DNA from: Ctenosaura bakeri
Lineage: Eukaryota; Chordata; Lepidosauria; Squamata; Iguanidae
DNA: 64,000 nucleotides
Direction of reading: 5' to 3'
Assembly: GCA_948474755.1 (NCBI GenBank)
Contig: CAOLHI010001314.1
Location: 930,001 to 994,000 of the forward strand
The position numbers were made by a program, and so were the translations under genes. The notes under the pieces were generated by a model. The model saw only the letters and a program-made list of their open reading frames with translations. It did no database searches and was not told the origin of the DNA. Shown here one piece after another: positions 11,425 through 22,259 of this stretch (the first letter of the stretch is position 1; every line of letters starts with the position of its first letter).

Positions 11425-11500
11425 CAGCATTCAGGTTGTCTGTAGACTTATGGCGACTCCATGAATTTCATAGGGTTTTCTCAGACAAGCTTGCTTAACA
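11425..11500 (-). mobile_element. Sauria-type SINE tail fragment
   Basis: CTTATGGCGACTCCATGAAT and CATAGGGTTTTCTCAGACAA are the reverse complement of the RTE-type SINE tail. Confidence 0.6.
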
Positions 11501-11525
11501 TCTAATATGGCAGTGGGAATTGTGT

Positions 11526-11627
11526 GGACCTCCAGTCACTGTTGAAGTGCAACTCCCAGGGTTCCTCATCATTGGCTACACCAGCTGGGGCTTCTGGGAG
11601 TTGCACTCTAACAGGATCTGGAGAGCT
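11526..11627. repeat. Foldback MITE family C copy
   Basis: Inverted arms GAAGTGCAACTCCCAGGG and CTTCTGGGAGTTGCACTC around a short centre. Similar arms occur at 47728-47842 and 37335-37420. Class unknown. Confidence 0.5.
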
Positions 11628-11659
11628 GCATGATTCCTATCCCAGACTGAATATGACAA

Positions 11660-11885
11660 CACAGATTTACAAACAAGGGGCCCATATGCAATTATAGCTC
11701 TGTATTCCACTTTAATTTCCACAGCAACATCCCATAGAATCTTGGGAGCAGCAGTTTAGGGAGGGATATTTAAAGTTATTAGCCAGAAAGCTCTAATGCC
11801 TGACCGGACTACAGACTCCAGGATTCCACTTAATATTGCCATAGCACTTGATGTGGAATACAGCACTACAGTTGTGTCATGCTGG
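11660..11885. repeat. Old foldback MITE related to family A
   Basis: TGTATTCCACTTTAATTTCC, CATAGAATCTTGGGAGCAG and the inverted ATGTGGAATACAGCACTACA resemble a diverged ancestor of the 5539 family. Confidence 0.4.
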
Positions 11886-12184
11886 TAGGTCCTATATTTC
11901 AGTTTAAGTAACATCACCTTTGGTGAGCAGGCAAAGGCAAAAAGATGGGGTCAAAAATATTTTGGCTTTAAGTTCTTAATTGGTAGCAACAAAGCCTGAG
12001 GAGATGCATTTCAGCCTTCCTGAATGGAACAAAAGCAAGTAAAGAAGCTGGAAAACCACAAAACAAAGGCATTATGGGGAAAGAGGGTGGCCATCTGATG
12101 AAGCCCAAGGGGTCAGATTTGGAGCCATGGCCTGAGGTTCCACACCCCAGCCCTAGCTAGCTACAGCAGCACTGTATAATGCTA

Positions 12185-12368
12185 TATCTGGCAGTGGAAT
12201 ATGCTGCCTTGGAGTGGAGTGGAGTCTTCTTCTTTGGAGGTTTTTAAGCAGAGGCTGGATGGCCATCTGTCAAAGGGAGTGCTTTGATGTGGGTTCCTGC
12301 ATGGCAGGGGGTTGGACTGGATGGCCCCTGGGGTCTCTTCCAACTCTACATTTCTATGATTCTGTGAT
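12185..12368 (+). mobile_element. CR1 LINE 3' end
   Basis: End of ORF (Q-W-N-M-L-like and [12 protein letters not shown] codons in sense orientation) plus tail GGGGGTTGGACTGGATGGCC and TTTCTATGATTCTGTGA. About 180 bases. Confidence 0.85.
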
Positions 12369-12769
12369 CCCTCTTTATCAAATCTGGAGCCTTCCAGATA
12401 TGTTGGAAAGCACAACTCTCAGTGGCCCTGTTGGCCAGATATGATGGTGGAAGTGGTATTCCAACACATCTGTTCTCATCATGCTGACAAAGGCTGATGC
12501 ATATATTGTGTAGATGGTTTTCTAAAAAAGAAATGAGGTAGGAGGTCCAATAATGCATGCTTAGGCGAGAGGTGGGTGCCAGATGTTAAAGACTGGAGGC
12601 TGCTGATCTGAAGAGACTGGAGGGGCTCTCCAGAGGTTCAGGCAGGAGTCTTTCTCAGCTCAAAAGGGAGTGATCAGGGGCTGAACTTGTGGCTTGCTGT
12701 GGATGCGTTGGCTATGCAAGAGATGACAGGATCCCTTGACAAACACAGGTTGGGGAAACACTTGCCTAG

Positions 12770-12899
12770 GTAGAGTCCCAAAGTTTGGGAAGTTTACTCT
12801 TGTGAATTATAGGTCCCAGAATCTCAGTGCATCGGTCATATCTGGGGGATTCTGGAAGCTGGTCTAAAGATTCGAAAAATCCAGTTTTTTTCCTGAGCT
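12770..12899. repeat. Foldback MITE family B copy, old
   Basis: AAGTTTGGGAAGTTTACTC and the inverted counterpart ending CCTGAGCTG, with an intact CCCAGAATCTCAG core. Confidence 0.4.
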
Positions 12900-13780
12900 G
12901 TATTAATCCATAAGACACCATTAGATCTTTCCAGGTGGAAAAATATTCAAGGGTAGCACTGAGATCTTGTGTGGGTGGTGGCTTTGATGATAGTGGCCAG
13001 GTTGCAAAAACGTAAATCTGTTTTTGGAAAGCATTTTAATTCTCAGTGAACACATTGTGGGATTTGGTTGCTGCTGCTGCTGTTTATGGTGTCTCGTTCT
13101 TAAGCCGTAATAACTTTCTTGTTTTTGGGTGGGTTTTTCCTCTCACTGGGTGTTTGTACCAAGATTTTCCATAGGCGAATGCAAGAACTGCAACAGTTTG
13201 TGTACATTAGCTTTTTCCGCCACCTAATGAGTTCTGTGGCTTACTTTTGCCTTTTGATACTTTAAATTCCACATGTTTTGAATGCCGCAGAAAGGAAGCA
13301 GTGACTGACACCTCATGTGAGGGTTAAAATTAGTCACCTTCTGTGAGCACAGTTGGAGATTTTTGCTTACCAAGTAACAAAGCTACCGCATAACACCTTG
13401 AGGTGTTGGGAGTTATTAAAATATGTAAAAATCAAACATTTTTAGGCTTTACCTTTTTTTTTAAATGAACCATAAATCTTATTTGGAACTGAGATCGGAG
13501 TGTGTATGGCATCATTGGAGACAGATCCAAAATATGTGCAACCGCTTAGGTGGATTTATTCAGTACTCCTGGAAATGGGAATTCACATCTATAATTTCCT
13601 TTTATACTGGCTTGGGAGTCGAATCGGAACATCCCAAAATAAGAGAGTGATTTATAAAGAATTGTCTCTAGGGTTGAGGAAAAAGGGTTAGGTGACTCTT
13701 TAAGTATGTGGCCTAAAAGAAAATTTTTAGGCCACTCTGGTCAGCCCTGAAACCTCTTGTGAGTCCCAGGATTCATTGTA
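12900..13780. other. Intron, nothing recognised
   Basis: No exon or classified repeat seen. Confidence 0.5.
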
Positions 13781-13789
13781 TGTCTAGAG

Positions 13790-14563
13790 CAGTGGTTCTC
13801 AACCTTCCTAATGCTGTGACCCTTTAATATAGTTCCTCATGTTGTGGTGACCCCCAACCATAAAATTATTTATTATTTACGATGCCTCCCCCCCCCCCCG
13901 GCAAAGGCCGCCTTGCTGGCCAGGAACAGGGGGCGGGTGGGCAGGGAGGGAAAGAGGAGCCGCACATCTCCCCCGGGAAAAAACTCCGAGAACCCCCCCA
14001 GCTCTGCTTCTGCTTCGCTCTCATTTCCGTGGGGGGGGGCAGTGTGGGAAAAGTTTCCAGTGTGTCGACCCTGGACGGGTGGGGGGAGGAATCCCAGTGC
14101 ATTTGTCTTTTGTGCTGGGCACAGCTCGCACCCCTGGAAAAGCGCCGCCTTGCGGCCCCCTGACCCTTCCACAGCGCCCCACTCCATGGCGAATGGGGCA
14201 GGGGCCGTGGCAAGGAGGGGGCCTGCCCCCCATGCTGCTGCCACCGCCCCAAGCTGGCCCGTCTCCCGGTAGCGGAGATGGGGAGTGATTTCAGTCCCTT
14301 CTGAACAGGGGGCAGGAGGACGTGAGCGCGTGGCTCGCACTTGCGCACCACCACTCCTGCTGTGGTGATGCTGTGGCTGCACACACTCCCGCCAACAGGG
14401 CAAGAGGACGCGAGCGTGTGGCTCGTGCTTGCGCACCACCACCGAGGAGGGAATGGAACCTAAGACCATCGGAAATATGTATTTTCCAATGGTCTTAGGC
14501 GACCCCTGTGAAAGGGTCGTTTGACCCCCAAAGGGGTTGCGATCCACAGGTTGAGAACTGCTG
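13790..14563. mobile_element. Non-autonomous hAT (Charlie-like) element with GC-rich core
   Basis: Left end CAGTGGTTCTCAACCTTCCT, right end inverted as CAGCAGTTCTCAACCTGTGG, flanked by the exact 8-bp duplication GTCTAGAG (13782-13789, 14564-14571). The outer parts contain the GACCCTTTAATATAG and GTGACCCCCAACCA text typical of this vertebrate hAT type. The 500-base core is strongly GC-rich with CpG and G-runs and carries a duplication (14311-14354 and 14398-14442). Open frames on both strands (up to 224 residues) come from GC bias, and no transposase motif is seen. Confidence 0.88.
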
Positions 14564-14571
14564 GTCTAGAG

Positions 14572-15770
14572 GTTGTGTCTATTGAAGGCAGGCAGCTAAA
14601 GCAGTCTTTGCATTGTCACCTGTAGATCCACAACTCCCATAATGCCTAATAACTGGCTGTGCTGGTTGGAGTGGCAGGAATTATAGTCTAAAATAGGTAA
14701 GAAAATATCATCCCTGAATGCATTTTAGAGCAAGCTTTGAGAAGGCCTCTAGAAGTTTCAAAATGTTTTTACTTATGCAAGGCTTACTTGATCTGGTCAT
14801 TCATTTCACATATCCATATTGTTAGTTTTGTATAAAAAAGTTTGCTAAGACCTGTCCCTATTCTTTCTATGTTTTTTTTCTGGCTATGGTACAAAATTTA
14901 CTGTTAAAGATGTAACACACAGGGACATGTCTGCTTTGTTAACTGAAGTATACCTGTACTGGAGATGCATAACCTACCCTTTAAAGTGGAATAGAATGTC
15001 CTGAAAAACTTCAAAAAGGAAAATCTTTTCCTGTTTCCTATTTCTTGCCAACTATTACGTGGTAACCTATGATATCCTCCCTTGGACTTCATTTCTTCCA
15101 CTCCCTCCTAATTACTGTATGGTTATAGAAGCTTTATATTATGTGTATGTGTCATCAGTCTTTTAAACCTAGAATCCTCTTAATTGGGACACCGTTGCAG
15201 GCTATCTATTATCCCAGTAAAGCAGCTGCCATCAGATATATGTATAAGTATCTATAAAGACAGCCTTTAAGTGACATTGCATTCAAACAGCTTACTTTAA
15301 AAAAAGAAAGAAAACAGTCTCTGAAACGTCATCATCTGGTGATTTCTAGCAACTTATATAGCACATCCCAAGGTATTTAACACCCATTCTCTCAATATCC
15401 TTTTATAGCAGCTCTGAAAGTTCTGCTAGTATTATTTTCCTCTTATTGGTGACAGGTTGCTTGTAATTGTCAGCCTTCTTTGCCATTTTTAGGCAAAGTG
15501 AGATCGCCACCATCTCAGGCGGCTCAATCAGAGCTGTTGTGAAAAATGGTGGATTATTTTATCGTTGCTATTTTTTTAGAGAAATCCTTGTTTTTCTTCC
15601 CCAGGGGTCCAAATAACTTGACTGACCTTCAGCAGGACCAAGCCCATCATTAGAAAGAGTCAGAAAGTTATCTCACACAACAGATTTGAGGTGTCATCTT
15701 TGGGGATGGGCATCCCTTCCGTCCCACTACTGTCGTGGACATGTTTGGGTGAGGGCACATGAGAGGGCTG
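14572..15770. other. Intron, nothing firmly recognised
   Basis: A weak inverted ACAACTCCCATAATGCC pair at 14630-14700 may be a family C MITE. Otherwise AT-rich unique-looking sequence. Confidence 0.45.
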
Positions 15771-16165
15771 CTCCCACGCTGTGGAACTCCTTCCCACAAG
15801 AGGGAATACCATTTCCCCCTTCTTTGTGCAGCCTGTTCGTTAGGTGAATGGTTTTAAAAGATGTGCATGGTTTTAAAAGAGCTTTGTCGGCCAGTGGGAA
15901 GAGAACAGAGGATAAAGTTCTTTTTAATTTAGCAGACTTTGGCTCTTAATCCACATGGCAGAAAGGTCTTTATGCTGTGTATTAAACATGTGTTAAACTG
16001 TTTTAACTTCATGCTTTTAATAGAATTATTTAACATTTTTTAAAGAAAGCTTCTGTATTTATAGATTCTTCCTCTTTGCCTTGTTTTAATTTAGTGTATG
16101 CTGCCTGGGGTCTTGCAATGGGAGAAAGGCAGAATATAAATTAAATAAGTAAATAAATATTTTTA
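15770..16165 (+). mobile_element. L2-like LINE 3' end
   Basis: GCTGTGGAACTCCTTCCC corresponds to the L2-type ORF end (L-W-N-S-L-P). The 3' region reads GCTGCCTGGGGTCTTGCAAT then GGCAGAATATAAATTAAAT with a TAAATAAA tail. Diverged. Confidence 0.65.
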
Positions 16166-16169
16166 AAAT

Positions 16170-17075
16170 AAAAATTGGTTTCATGGCAGGTATAGGCACT
16201 TGTAGGATTTTATTTTTTTGCTTTGGGTGTCTAAGTAGCATATCCAGCTTTGGGAACTACAAACCTTCATATGGGGATGATGGTACCATTTGCCTCAGGC
16301 AGCAGAATGACACTGCGACTGTGGGATGATGGTTGTTGGAAGGCACCAGTTTGCTGTTTTGTCTCAGGCAGCAAACTGTCATGGGCTTGTCCAGACTATC
16401 TAAGTTGAGGCACTGGCTAGGAATATGGATGACCAATATGGTTGTCCACTGATGTGTACTTCTTTGTGCTGATTGTCTGTTAGGTGAATGGTTTTAAAAG
16501 GTGTGCTTTCATTTTAAGTGCTTATATTAAGTAGCTGCCTTGTGGTCTGAACCAAGAATAAGTATAGGAATTTTGGAAAGTGTGGCCAAACCATGGCTGA
16601 ATAACTGAAGCAGCAGAGAAATTTGCAGCAGCCCATACCTATGAAAACCTATGGGCCTGGCCCAGTCACTAGACAAGAGTGAAGCAGCTGAGATGGTCTT
16701 GCAAAAACTGATTATTCAAACAGTGATGATAGCAGTTATGATTAATGATTAACAACAATGCTGTCATCAACACATCCACCACTTTCATAAATGAATGGAA
16801 GCATTTATAGGATTTTCTGCCTATAGTATCTTGTATGTTATCCTTGGAATGGAGTGGTGTTGTTGCTTTGCTTCAGTAGCAAAATGGCACAAGATGGCCC
16901 CATGTAGGAAAAAATGAGTGGGTCTGGGGGCTAGGAAATTTTCCAGTGCTTTCAACTAGTGTCATCTGGATTTAGCATTCTTGGTTTAAATACTGTAATA
17001 CGTTCAGACAGGAGCTTTATGGGGAAAATATTTCATTGGAATACTTGTAATAAAATAAAGAGAACAGTGTATACT
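16170..17075. other. Intron, nothing recognised
   Basis: A 23-base segment, GTTAGGTGAATGG followed by TTTTAAAAGG (16480-16502), nearly repeats one at 15839-15861 in the L2-like copy; otherwise nothing. Confidence 0.4.
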
Positions 17076-17079
17076 TGTA

Positions 17080-17454
17080 CAGTAGGGCCCCCCTATCCGT
17101 GGGGGATTGGTTCCAGGGCCTCCCGCGGATACTGAAATCTGTGGATAATAACAAACACTCTCTCCACTTTGCTCTCCCACTTTCCCCCGCGCAGTTCGGC
17201 TGGCAGCAGTGGGGAGCAAAGTGGGGAGTGCCAGATTGCTCCCCCACTTTGCTCCCCCACTTTCTCCAGCACGATCAGGCTGGCAGCAGTGGGGAACACA
17301 GTGGGAAGTGCGAGATTGCCCTCTCCGCTTTGCTTTCCCACTTTCTCCAGCGTGATCGAGCTGGCAGCGATGGGGAACAAAGTGGGGAGTGCGAGATCGC
17401 TATTGCCCGTCACCAGCTGCAGATAACTGAATCCGTGGATACTGGGTCCTACTG
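17080..17454. mobile_element. Tigger-like MITE with three 80-bp internal units
   Basis: TA-flanked (17078-17079, 17455-17456). Left end CAGTAGGGCCCCCCTATCC, right end inverted as CAGTAGGACCCAGTATCC. Between them lie three units of about 80 bases (17157-17240, 17241-17320, 17321-17401), each with CTTTGCTCCCCCACTTTC-like text, GGCTGGCAGC and GTGGGGA. The three units differ by roughly a tenth of positions. Confidence 0.85.
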
Positions 17455-17456
17455 TA

Positions 17457-18335
17457 TATTTAACAAAAATGACTACATCTAAAAGAATACTGGCTTTTAA
17501 AAAAAAACAAAAAACCTCACATACCTTAAAGAGAAATGTACTGGAAATATCAATATCCATTTCCTGAAGTATAACTGTAGTACCTTCAGGTTCATTTGAT
17601 CACTCACTGTACTACTTACCTGTTCCATGTCAAATCAAGAAAAAAAATGATTCAGTACATTTATTCAAACATTTTATTTCACTAAAGGATGTGAGTCTAT
17701 ACACAGGCAACATATATTTTATTTTGACTACATATACATATGACTGAGAAGCAAAAAATTTTATGAAACAGGAACAAGCTTAGCAGTGTGTTCAGTTGTT
17801 AGTCTGTTCCTCTGTGCACTGGAGTTTCTTATCGCTTGTCTCCTTAGAAGAGTAACTAGGACTTCATATCCTATATTTAGCCTGTCTAACATAGATTGAT
17901 ATCCAGGCCACAATGGATAATATATATGTGTGTGTGCGTGCTTATCTATTCACAGTGGCCTGGGCTGTTGTACTGCAATCAATTTTCTGCAGAAAAATTT
18001 CTAAAATTCTTCTGTTTTGTAAAAAAAGAAATTTTTCAGATGCTATATTTTTCCATACAAAATTTTCCATGGAATTACATAGCTTCAGAAAATCCTATCT
18101 GTGGCTATTTCCTACTCAGACTGGACGTGTCATGGGCTACTCCAGTCCCTTCTGGTAAAATTGTAAGTGACTGGAAGGAACAGCTGGGGTGTGATGATGG
18201 TGAGCTTCTAATAGAGAGGAAATGTATTCTCTAGAGGCTTCTGGCATGATTTTCCTTTATGGGACAAATGCGAGGAGTGATGGAGGAAGGCTCAATGTAT
18301 AAAAATTGTAACGCTGATTTGTTTGGTGATTGCAG
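17457..18335. other. Intron upstream of the EF-hand exon, nothing recognised
   Basis: AT-rich. The branch-point and pyrimidine signals before 18336 are unremarkable. Confidence 0.5.
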
Positions 18336-18429
18336 GTGAAAGACCTGACCATGTTTTTGGACCCTGCTGGCCTTGGTGTGATCAGCTTTGAAGACTTCTA
18401 TCGAGGAATCTCAGCTATCAGAAATGGAG
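18336..18429 (+). CDS. RAB11FIP3: RAB11FIP3 internal exon: second EF-hand (31 codons + 1 nt)
   Basis: Seen: a TTGCAG acceptor, then an open frame beginning V-K-D-L-T and containing the EF-hand-like loop DPAGLGVISFED, then F-Y-R-G-I-S-A-I-R-N-G, and a GT donor. Known: RAB11FIP3 (Eferin) is an endosomal Rab11/Arf6 effector acting in recycling-endosome traffic and cytokinesis; its N-terminal half holds two EF-hands and its C-terminus a Rab-binding coiled coil. The text closely matches my memory of vertebrate RAB11FIP3 and not RAB11FIP4. In the loop, positions 1 and 12 are Asp and 6 is Gly, but 3 is Ala and 5 is Leu, so calcium binding is probably weak. The exon starts in phase 0 and leaves one base (G) for the next exon at 39606, which restores the frame. 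The donor is GTTGGT, off consensus at +3 and +4, and a run of 15 T follows at 18435-18449. The upstream exon with the first EF-hand is not in the window. Confidence 0.93.
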
Positions 18430-18929
18430 GTTGGTTTTTTTTTTTTTTTATGTGGCTGGATAAAAGAGAACATCTGTAGGTTAGCAACTTGGAAGCAAGT
18501 CCTCACTGTACTTCCTGAATGCTTTGCAATGAGACCTCATTGATTTCCTTTGAGATACTCCCAGCCTTTCCTTCACGAAGACTTGTTTTTTACAAGAGAT
18601 GGAAAGAAATAAACAAAAAAGTGTGCCTAGGTACTGCTCTTATCAAGTTATCAAGTGACTTTATTCCTAACTTCCATTGAGTTTTCCTAGTAGGTAGAGG
18701 GGCTGGCCTGGCTAAACCGTGGGTTAATGCAGACTGCCATATTACGTGTCCCTCAAGATGTTGTGAATTTCCCAATGTTGCAAATTATTTATTTGTAAAT
18801 AGGTATTTATACTATTTTCCTGAGTACAGATTGTGGCTTATAACAAGCTCTGGTCAGTTTTGATATAAGCCAGCTTCAGACCATGGTTTCTGAAGCTGCC
18901 TTGTGTATTTGTTTGACTCACATTCTGCA

Positions 18930-19360
18930 TTTCTGCCTACAAAGACAGGCACTTGGTGATAAAATAATAAAGTGTGGATTAACAGGGGTAAAAGATAAAA
19001 TACAGATGAAAAACAACCTTAATTAAAAGCATAACATAAAAACAAATGCATTAAAAACAGAGGATGATAATAATATACAGTGGTAACAATGGTAAAATAC
19101 AGATTCAAAGAAATCTTCATTAAAATCTTAAGATAAAAAAATGCATTGGAACCATGACCCAGTGAAAAAGACAACAACGGAAATGGAAGAGCTGAGGATA
19201 CAGTATTGAACCTGGTTAGATCACCTCTAAATAGCAGATCAGCCCACATGCCATAGCCCTGCCTGAATAAAAATGTTTTTATCTGCCCACTGAGACAACT
19301 CAGATTTAACCTTCCTTGTCATGGAATTCCATAGTCTGGGTGCATCCATAAGCTAACCAG
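18930..19360 (-). mobile_element. L2-like LINE 3' end
   Basis: The minus strand reads through the L2-type ORF end: CCCTGCCTGAATAAAAATGT and ATGGAATTCCATAGTCTGG on the + strand are the reverse complements of the L-F-type and L-W-N-S-type segments. Confidence 0.6.
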
Positions 19361-19364
19361 AGTT

Positions 19365-20055
19365 TGTTATATGTAAACGTATGCTTAGGTAGCTAAAGCT
19401 AAAACTGTTTTTTGTTATAAGCAACCGAATCTTTTTATACACAGAATTCTGGATTTGGAAAACACAGTAAGCCATGATTTGGTGAAAGCAAAACTAAAAA
19501 TTGCTGAAATCCTCCTTTTGAGATTTTACAATTTTTCAAAATTTTGTAGTTTTTATCAGGGGGAGGAGGTGAGGACTGAGCATACGAACCCTCAAATTCT
19601 ATCAGATCCTTCTATCTTGTGTGTGTGTGTCAATAAATTGGGGTGGGTACCGAAGTGGGTACCAGGGGCCTCAGGGACTGCCACAGAGACGCAAAACAAA
19701 AGAAGAAAAAAACTCAGCTGGAAGTAGCCAGAAGTCCATTTAAGCTTTTGAAAAACAGTTCCTAAAAATGGTGTGTGTTGGAGGAATGATTGGTGAGCAT
19801 TGAGCATTCTTCAGTTATGTTTTGCACTTGGTGAACCTTTTTTCCCCTTCTTCATCTCTGCAGTTTTGAATGAACCCCAGCATATTTTTCTGAAAATTCT
19901 CTAGACCTGTGGTACCCGATGTACCCTCTCGAGGAATTTGCTGTGTAGGCTCCCAGTCATCGGTTCTCCACACCTCTTATACAAGCACCTATGCATGCAT
20001 GCACACAAGTCTGGACCTGTGGGGTTCATATGGTAGAAACTTCTGATCCCACCTT
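19365..20055. other. Intron, nothing recognised
   Basis: No exon or classified repeat. A short GT run lies at 19618-19631. Confidence 0.45.
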
Positions 20056-20075
20056 TGTATTGGAGCCTGAAAGTA

Positions 20076-20139
20076 AATACACGCGCACGCACATGTGCAT
20101 GTGCACGCACACACACATGCACACACACACACACACACT
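20076..20139. repeat. CA-rich microsatellite
   Basis: Mixed CA/TG tract with interspersed CG, ending in a pure CA run. A GT run follows at 20218-20235. Confidence 0.85.
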
Positions 20140-20239
20140 CTTCCATCTCTGTTGCTCAAGCAATAGTGATTTTTTTATGCCTTTTACTCCAGTTCTGGAA
20201 AGCTGACACTGCCCAAGGTGTGTGTGTGTGTGTGTTGGT

Positions 20240-20950
20240 TGATAAATCTCCATAATTTTAACAGAATAACTGTAGAAGTGCAGCTAACCATATTTATTCC
20301 AATGACAGATTTGTTCTCTTTAATTTGCTTCTCCCCCACTTGTCCACTTTGTGCCTATGTCTGTAAGTCAAATAAAATCACTTTATTTGTATTCTGCTTT
20401 TCTGTAAGGAATGTACTCAAACGAGTTCGCAACAAAGCAAAACTAACCCCCTCAACCCATTCTTATCTACATCAAAGAACTAAGATCAGTTTCCTAACAA
20501 GTATATTAAAGAGCATCAGTCTAAGAATAATTATTAATTTCATTACCAGCAAAAGCAAACTTTGACAGCCTTGCTTGTTAGCATCAGCCAGAGAAATATG
20601 GTCTTTTAAAGAGAAAGGTGGTGCCAATTGTGAGCACCATGTGTCAATAGGAGAGCAAGGCTCTCTTGGAAAAGAAAAGTCACTTGGTCCTTTTGTATTT
20701 GCGCTGAAGAGGACTGAAATCTCTGTGTTCTCTTCTTGTCTCCCCCTAAAAGTAACCCAAAGCAACCCCCTCCCCATTCAAATATTGCAAAAGGGAAACT
20801 TGCTATTTTGGATTTTTCCTGATCTGACTCCAAACTACCTCCATGTGTGAAGTCTGAAAGAACATGAGCTATGAGAAATCTAGCACTGCAAGTGTCTCTT
20901 AAAGAGCTTGCAGAATGAAAGAAAAGTAAGAGAATAGATTGTGTTTCTGT
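20240..20950. other. Intron, nothing firmly recognised
   Basis: TTTATTTGTATTCTGCTTTTC near 20380 resembles the reverse complement of an L2 3' UTR, but the match is short. Confidence 0.35.
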
Positions 20951-20954
20951 GTGT

Positions 20955-21075
20955 GCCCACAAGTTCCTTGTTGATTTGTGCAACTGCATGGTTTTCATGG
21001 GGTTTTCTTAGGCAAGCAATCCTCAGAGGTGGTTTTTCCAGTTCAGTCAGATGGGATCTGATGACTTTGGTGCTT
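20955..21075 (-). mobile_element. 5S-Sauria/Sauria SINE tail fragment
   Basis: TGGTTTTCATGGGGTTTTCT and GGCAAGCAATCCTCAGAGGT are the reverse complement of the SINE tail. Confidence 0.55.
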
Positions 21076-21239
21076 AGGCCCCAGAGTATAGATTACAGTA
21101 TATTGTATTACTTTAGGTAGAACAGCTTTCTCGTTTCAAGTTTCCTTCCCATAATTCACTGCTAGCAACCTGATGGTACTTTTCTAGTTGGAAAGAAGTA
21201 GCCATCCTGACAAAGAAGGCTTCAGGACTGCTGCTCTTA

Positions 21240-21387
21240 GGTTTTTAATATCCTACCTTTCTCCATAAACTGCAATGCCAAATGGCTCGGAGCAACATTA
21301 AAAACTTGATACAACTAAAAATACAAAAATGTGCAATCTTAAAATACACTTAGATTATATTAAAACACAGTTGAATTAGAAGCAATT
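21240..21387 (-). mobile_element. L2-like LINE 3' end, outer part (interrupted by CR1)
   Basis: TATCCTACCTTTCTCCATAA and the poly-A/AATTAAAA-rich stretch are the 3' end of an L2-like copy whose upstream part resumes at 22017. Confidence 0.6.
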
Positions 21388-22016
21388 AAAAAAATCATAA
21401 AATCATAAAATTGTAGAGTTGGAAGACACCCCAGGGGCCATCCAGTCCAACCCCCTGCTATGCAGGAACTGATAACAAAGCACTCCCAACAGATGGCCAT
21501 CCAGCCTTTGCTTAAAAACTTCCAAAGAAGGAGACTCTACCACACTCCATGGCAGCATATTCCACTGCCGGACAGCTCTGATTGTCAGGACGTTCTTCCT
21601 AAGGTTCAGGTGGAATCTCTTTTCCTGTAGTTTGAATCCATTGCTCCTTGTCCTGGTCTCTGGAGCAGCGGAAAACAAGCCTGCTCCCTCCTCAACATGA
21701 CATCCCTTCAAATATTTAAACATAGTTATCATGTCCCCTCTTAACCTTCTTTTCTGCAAAATAAACATCCCCAGCTCCCTAAGCCGCTCTTCATAGGGCG
21801 TGGCTTCCAGATCCTTCATCATTTTGGTTGCCCTCCTCTGGAAATGTTCCAGCTTGCCTATATCCTTCTTGAATTGGGGTGCCCAGAATTGGACGCAGTA
21901 TTCCAGATGAGGTCTAACCAAAGCAGAATAGAGTAGTACCATTACCTCCCTTGATCTAGACACCATACTCCTACTGATGTAACCAAGGATCGCATTGGCT
22001 TTCTTGGCTACCGCGA
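21388..22016 (-). mobile_element. CR1 LINE 3' end, best-preserved frame
   Basis: A 210-residue frame on the minus strand runs unbroken from [10 protein letters not shown] through [13 protein letters not shown] and [11 protein letters not shown] to [10 protein letters not shown] and the tail (ATCATAAAATCATAAAATTG on +). Few disruptions, so relatively young. Inserted inside an L2-like copy. Confidence 0.9.
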
Positions 22017-22255
22017 AAATACAAAATAAAATCAATCAGTGAAACAGAAGTGCAACACCTGTCCTACTTAAAAAAACAAAAACAAAACACCTCTCCATCA
22101 TCAGCCAGTCAGCTGTCCAAGGCCTACCTGAATATAAAGATCTTGGTGTACCAGCATAAGCCCCAGAGGGAGAGGACCAGCTTATGTTTTTTCTTTCCCA
22201 TAGTTTGGAACTTCCATAGCTTAGGAGCAGCCATTACCAAGGCCCTCTCAACTAT
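22017..22255 (-). mobile_element. L2-like LINE, inner part
   Basis: GGCCTACCTGAATATAAAGA and TTGGAACTTCCATAGCTTAG then ACCAAGGCCCTCTCAACT are the reverse complement of the L2-type ORF end (A-F/L-S-x-V-A-A-P-x-L-W-x-F). Confidence 0.65.
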
Positions 22256-22259
22256 TGTA

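Larger units (their letters stand above)
1..18335 (+). other. RAB11FIP3: RAB11FIP3 upstream intron (3' part)
   Basis: No exon is visible here. Its length and position fit the large intron after the first coding exon of RAB11FIP3. The last 40 bases before the exon have only a modest pyrimidine tract. The contents are transposon copies listed separately plus unannotated intron; open frames here are either CR1 remnants or chance. Confidence 0.8.

Noticed and set aside
13844..14547. Overlapping frames of up to 224 residues on both strands
   Set aside because: They lie inside the GC-rich core of a hAT element and arise from low stop-codon density; no transposase or host domain is visible.
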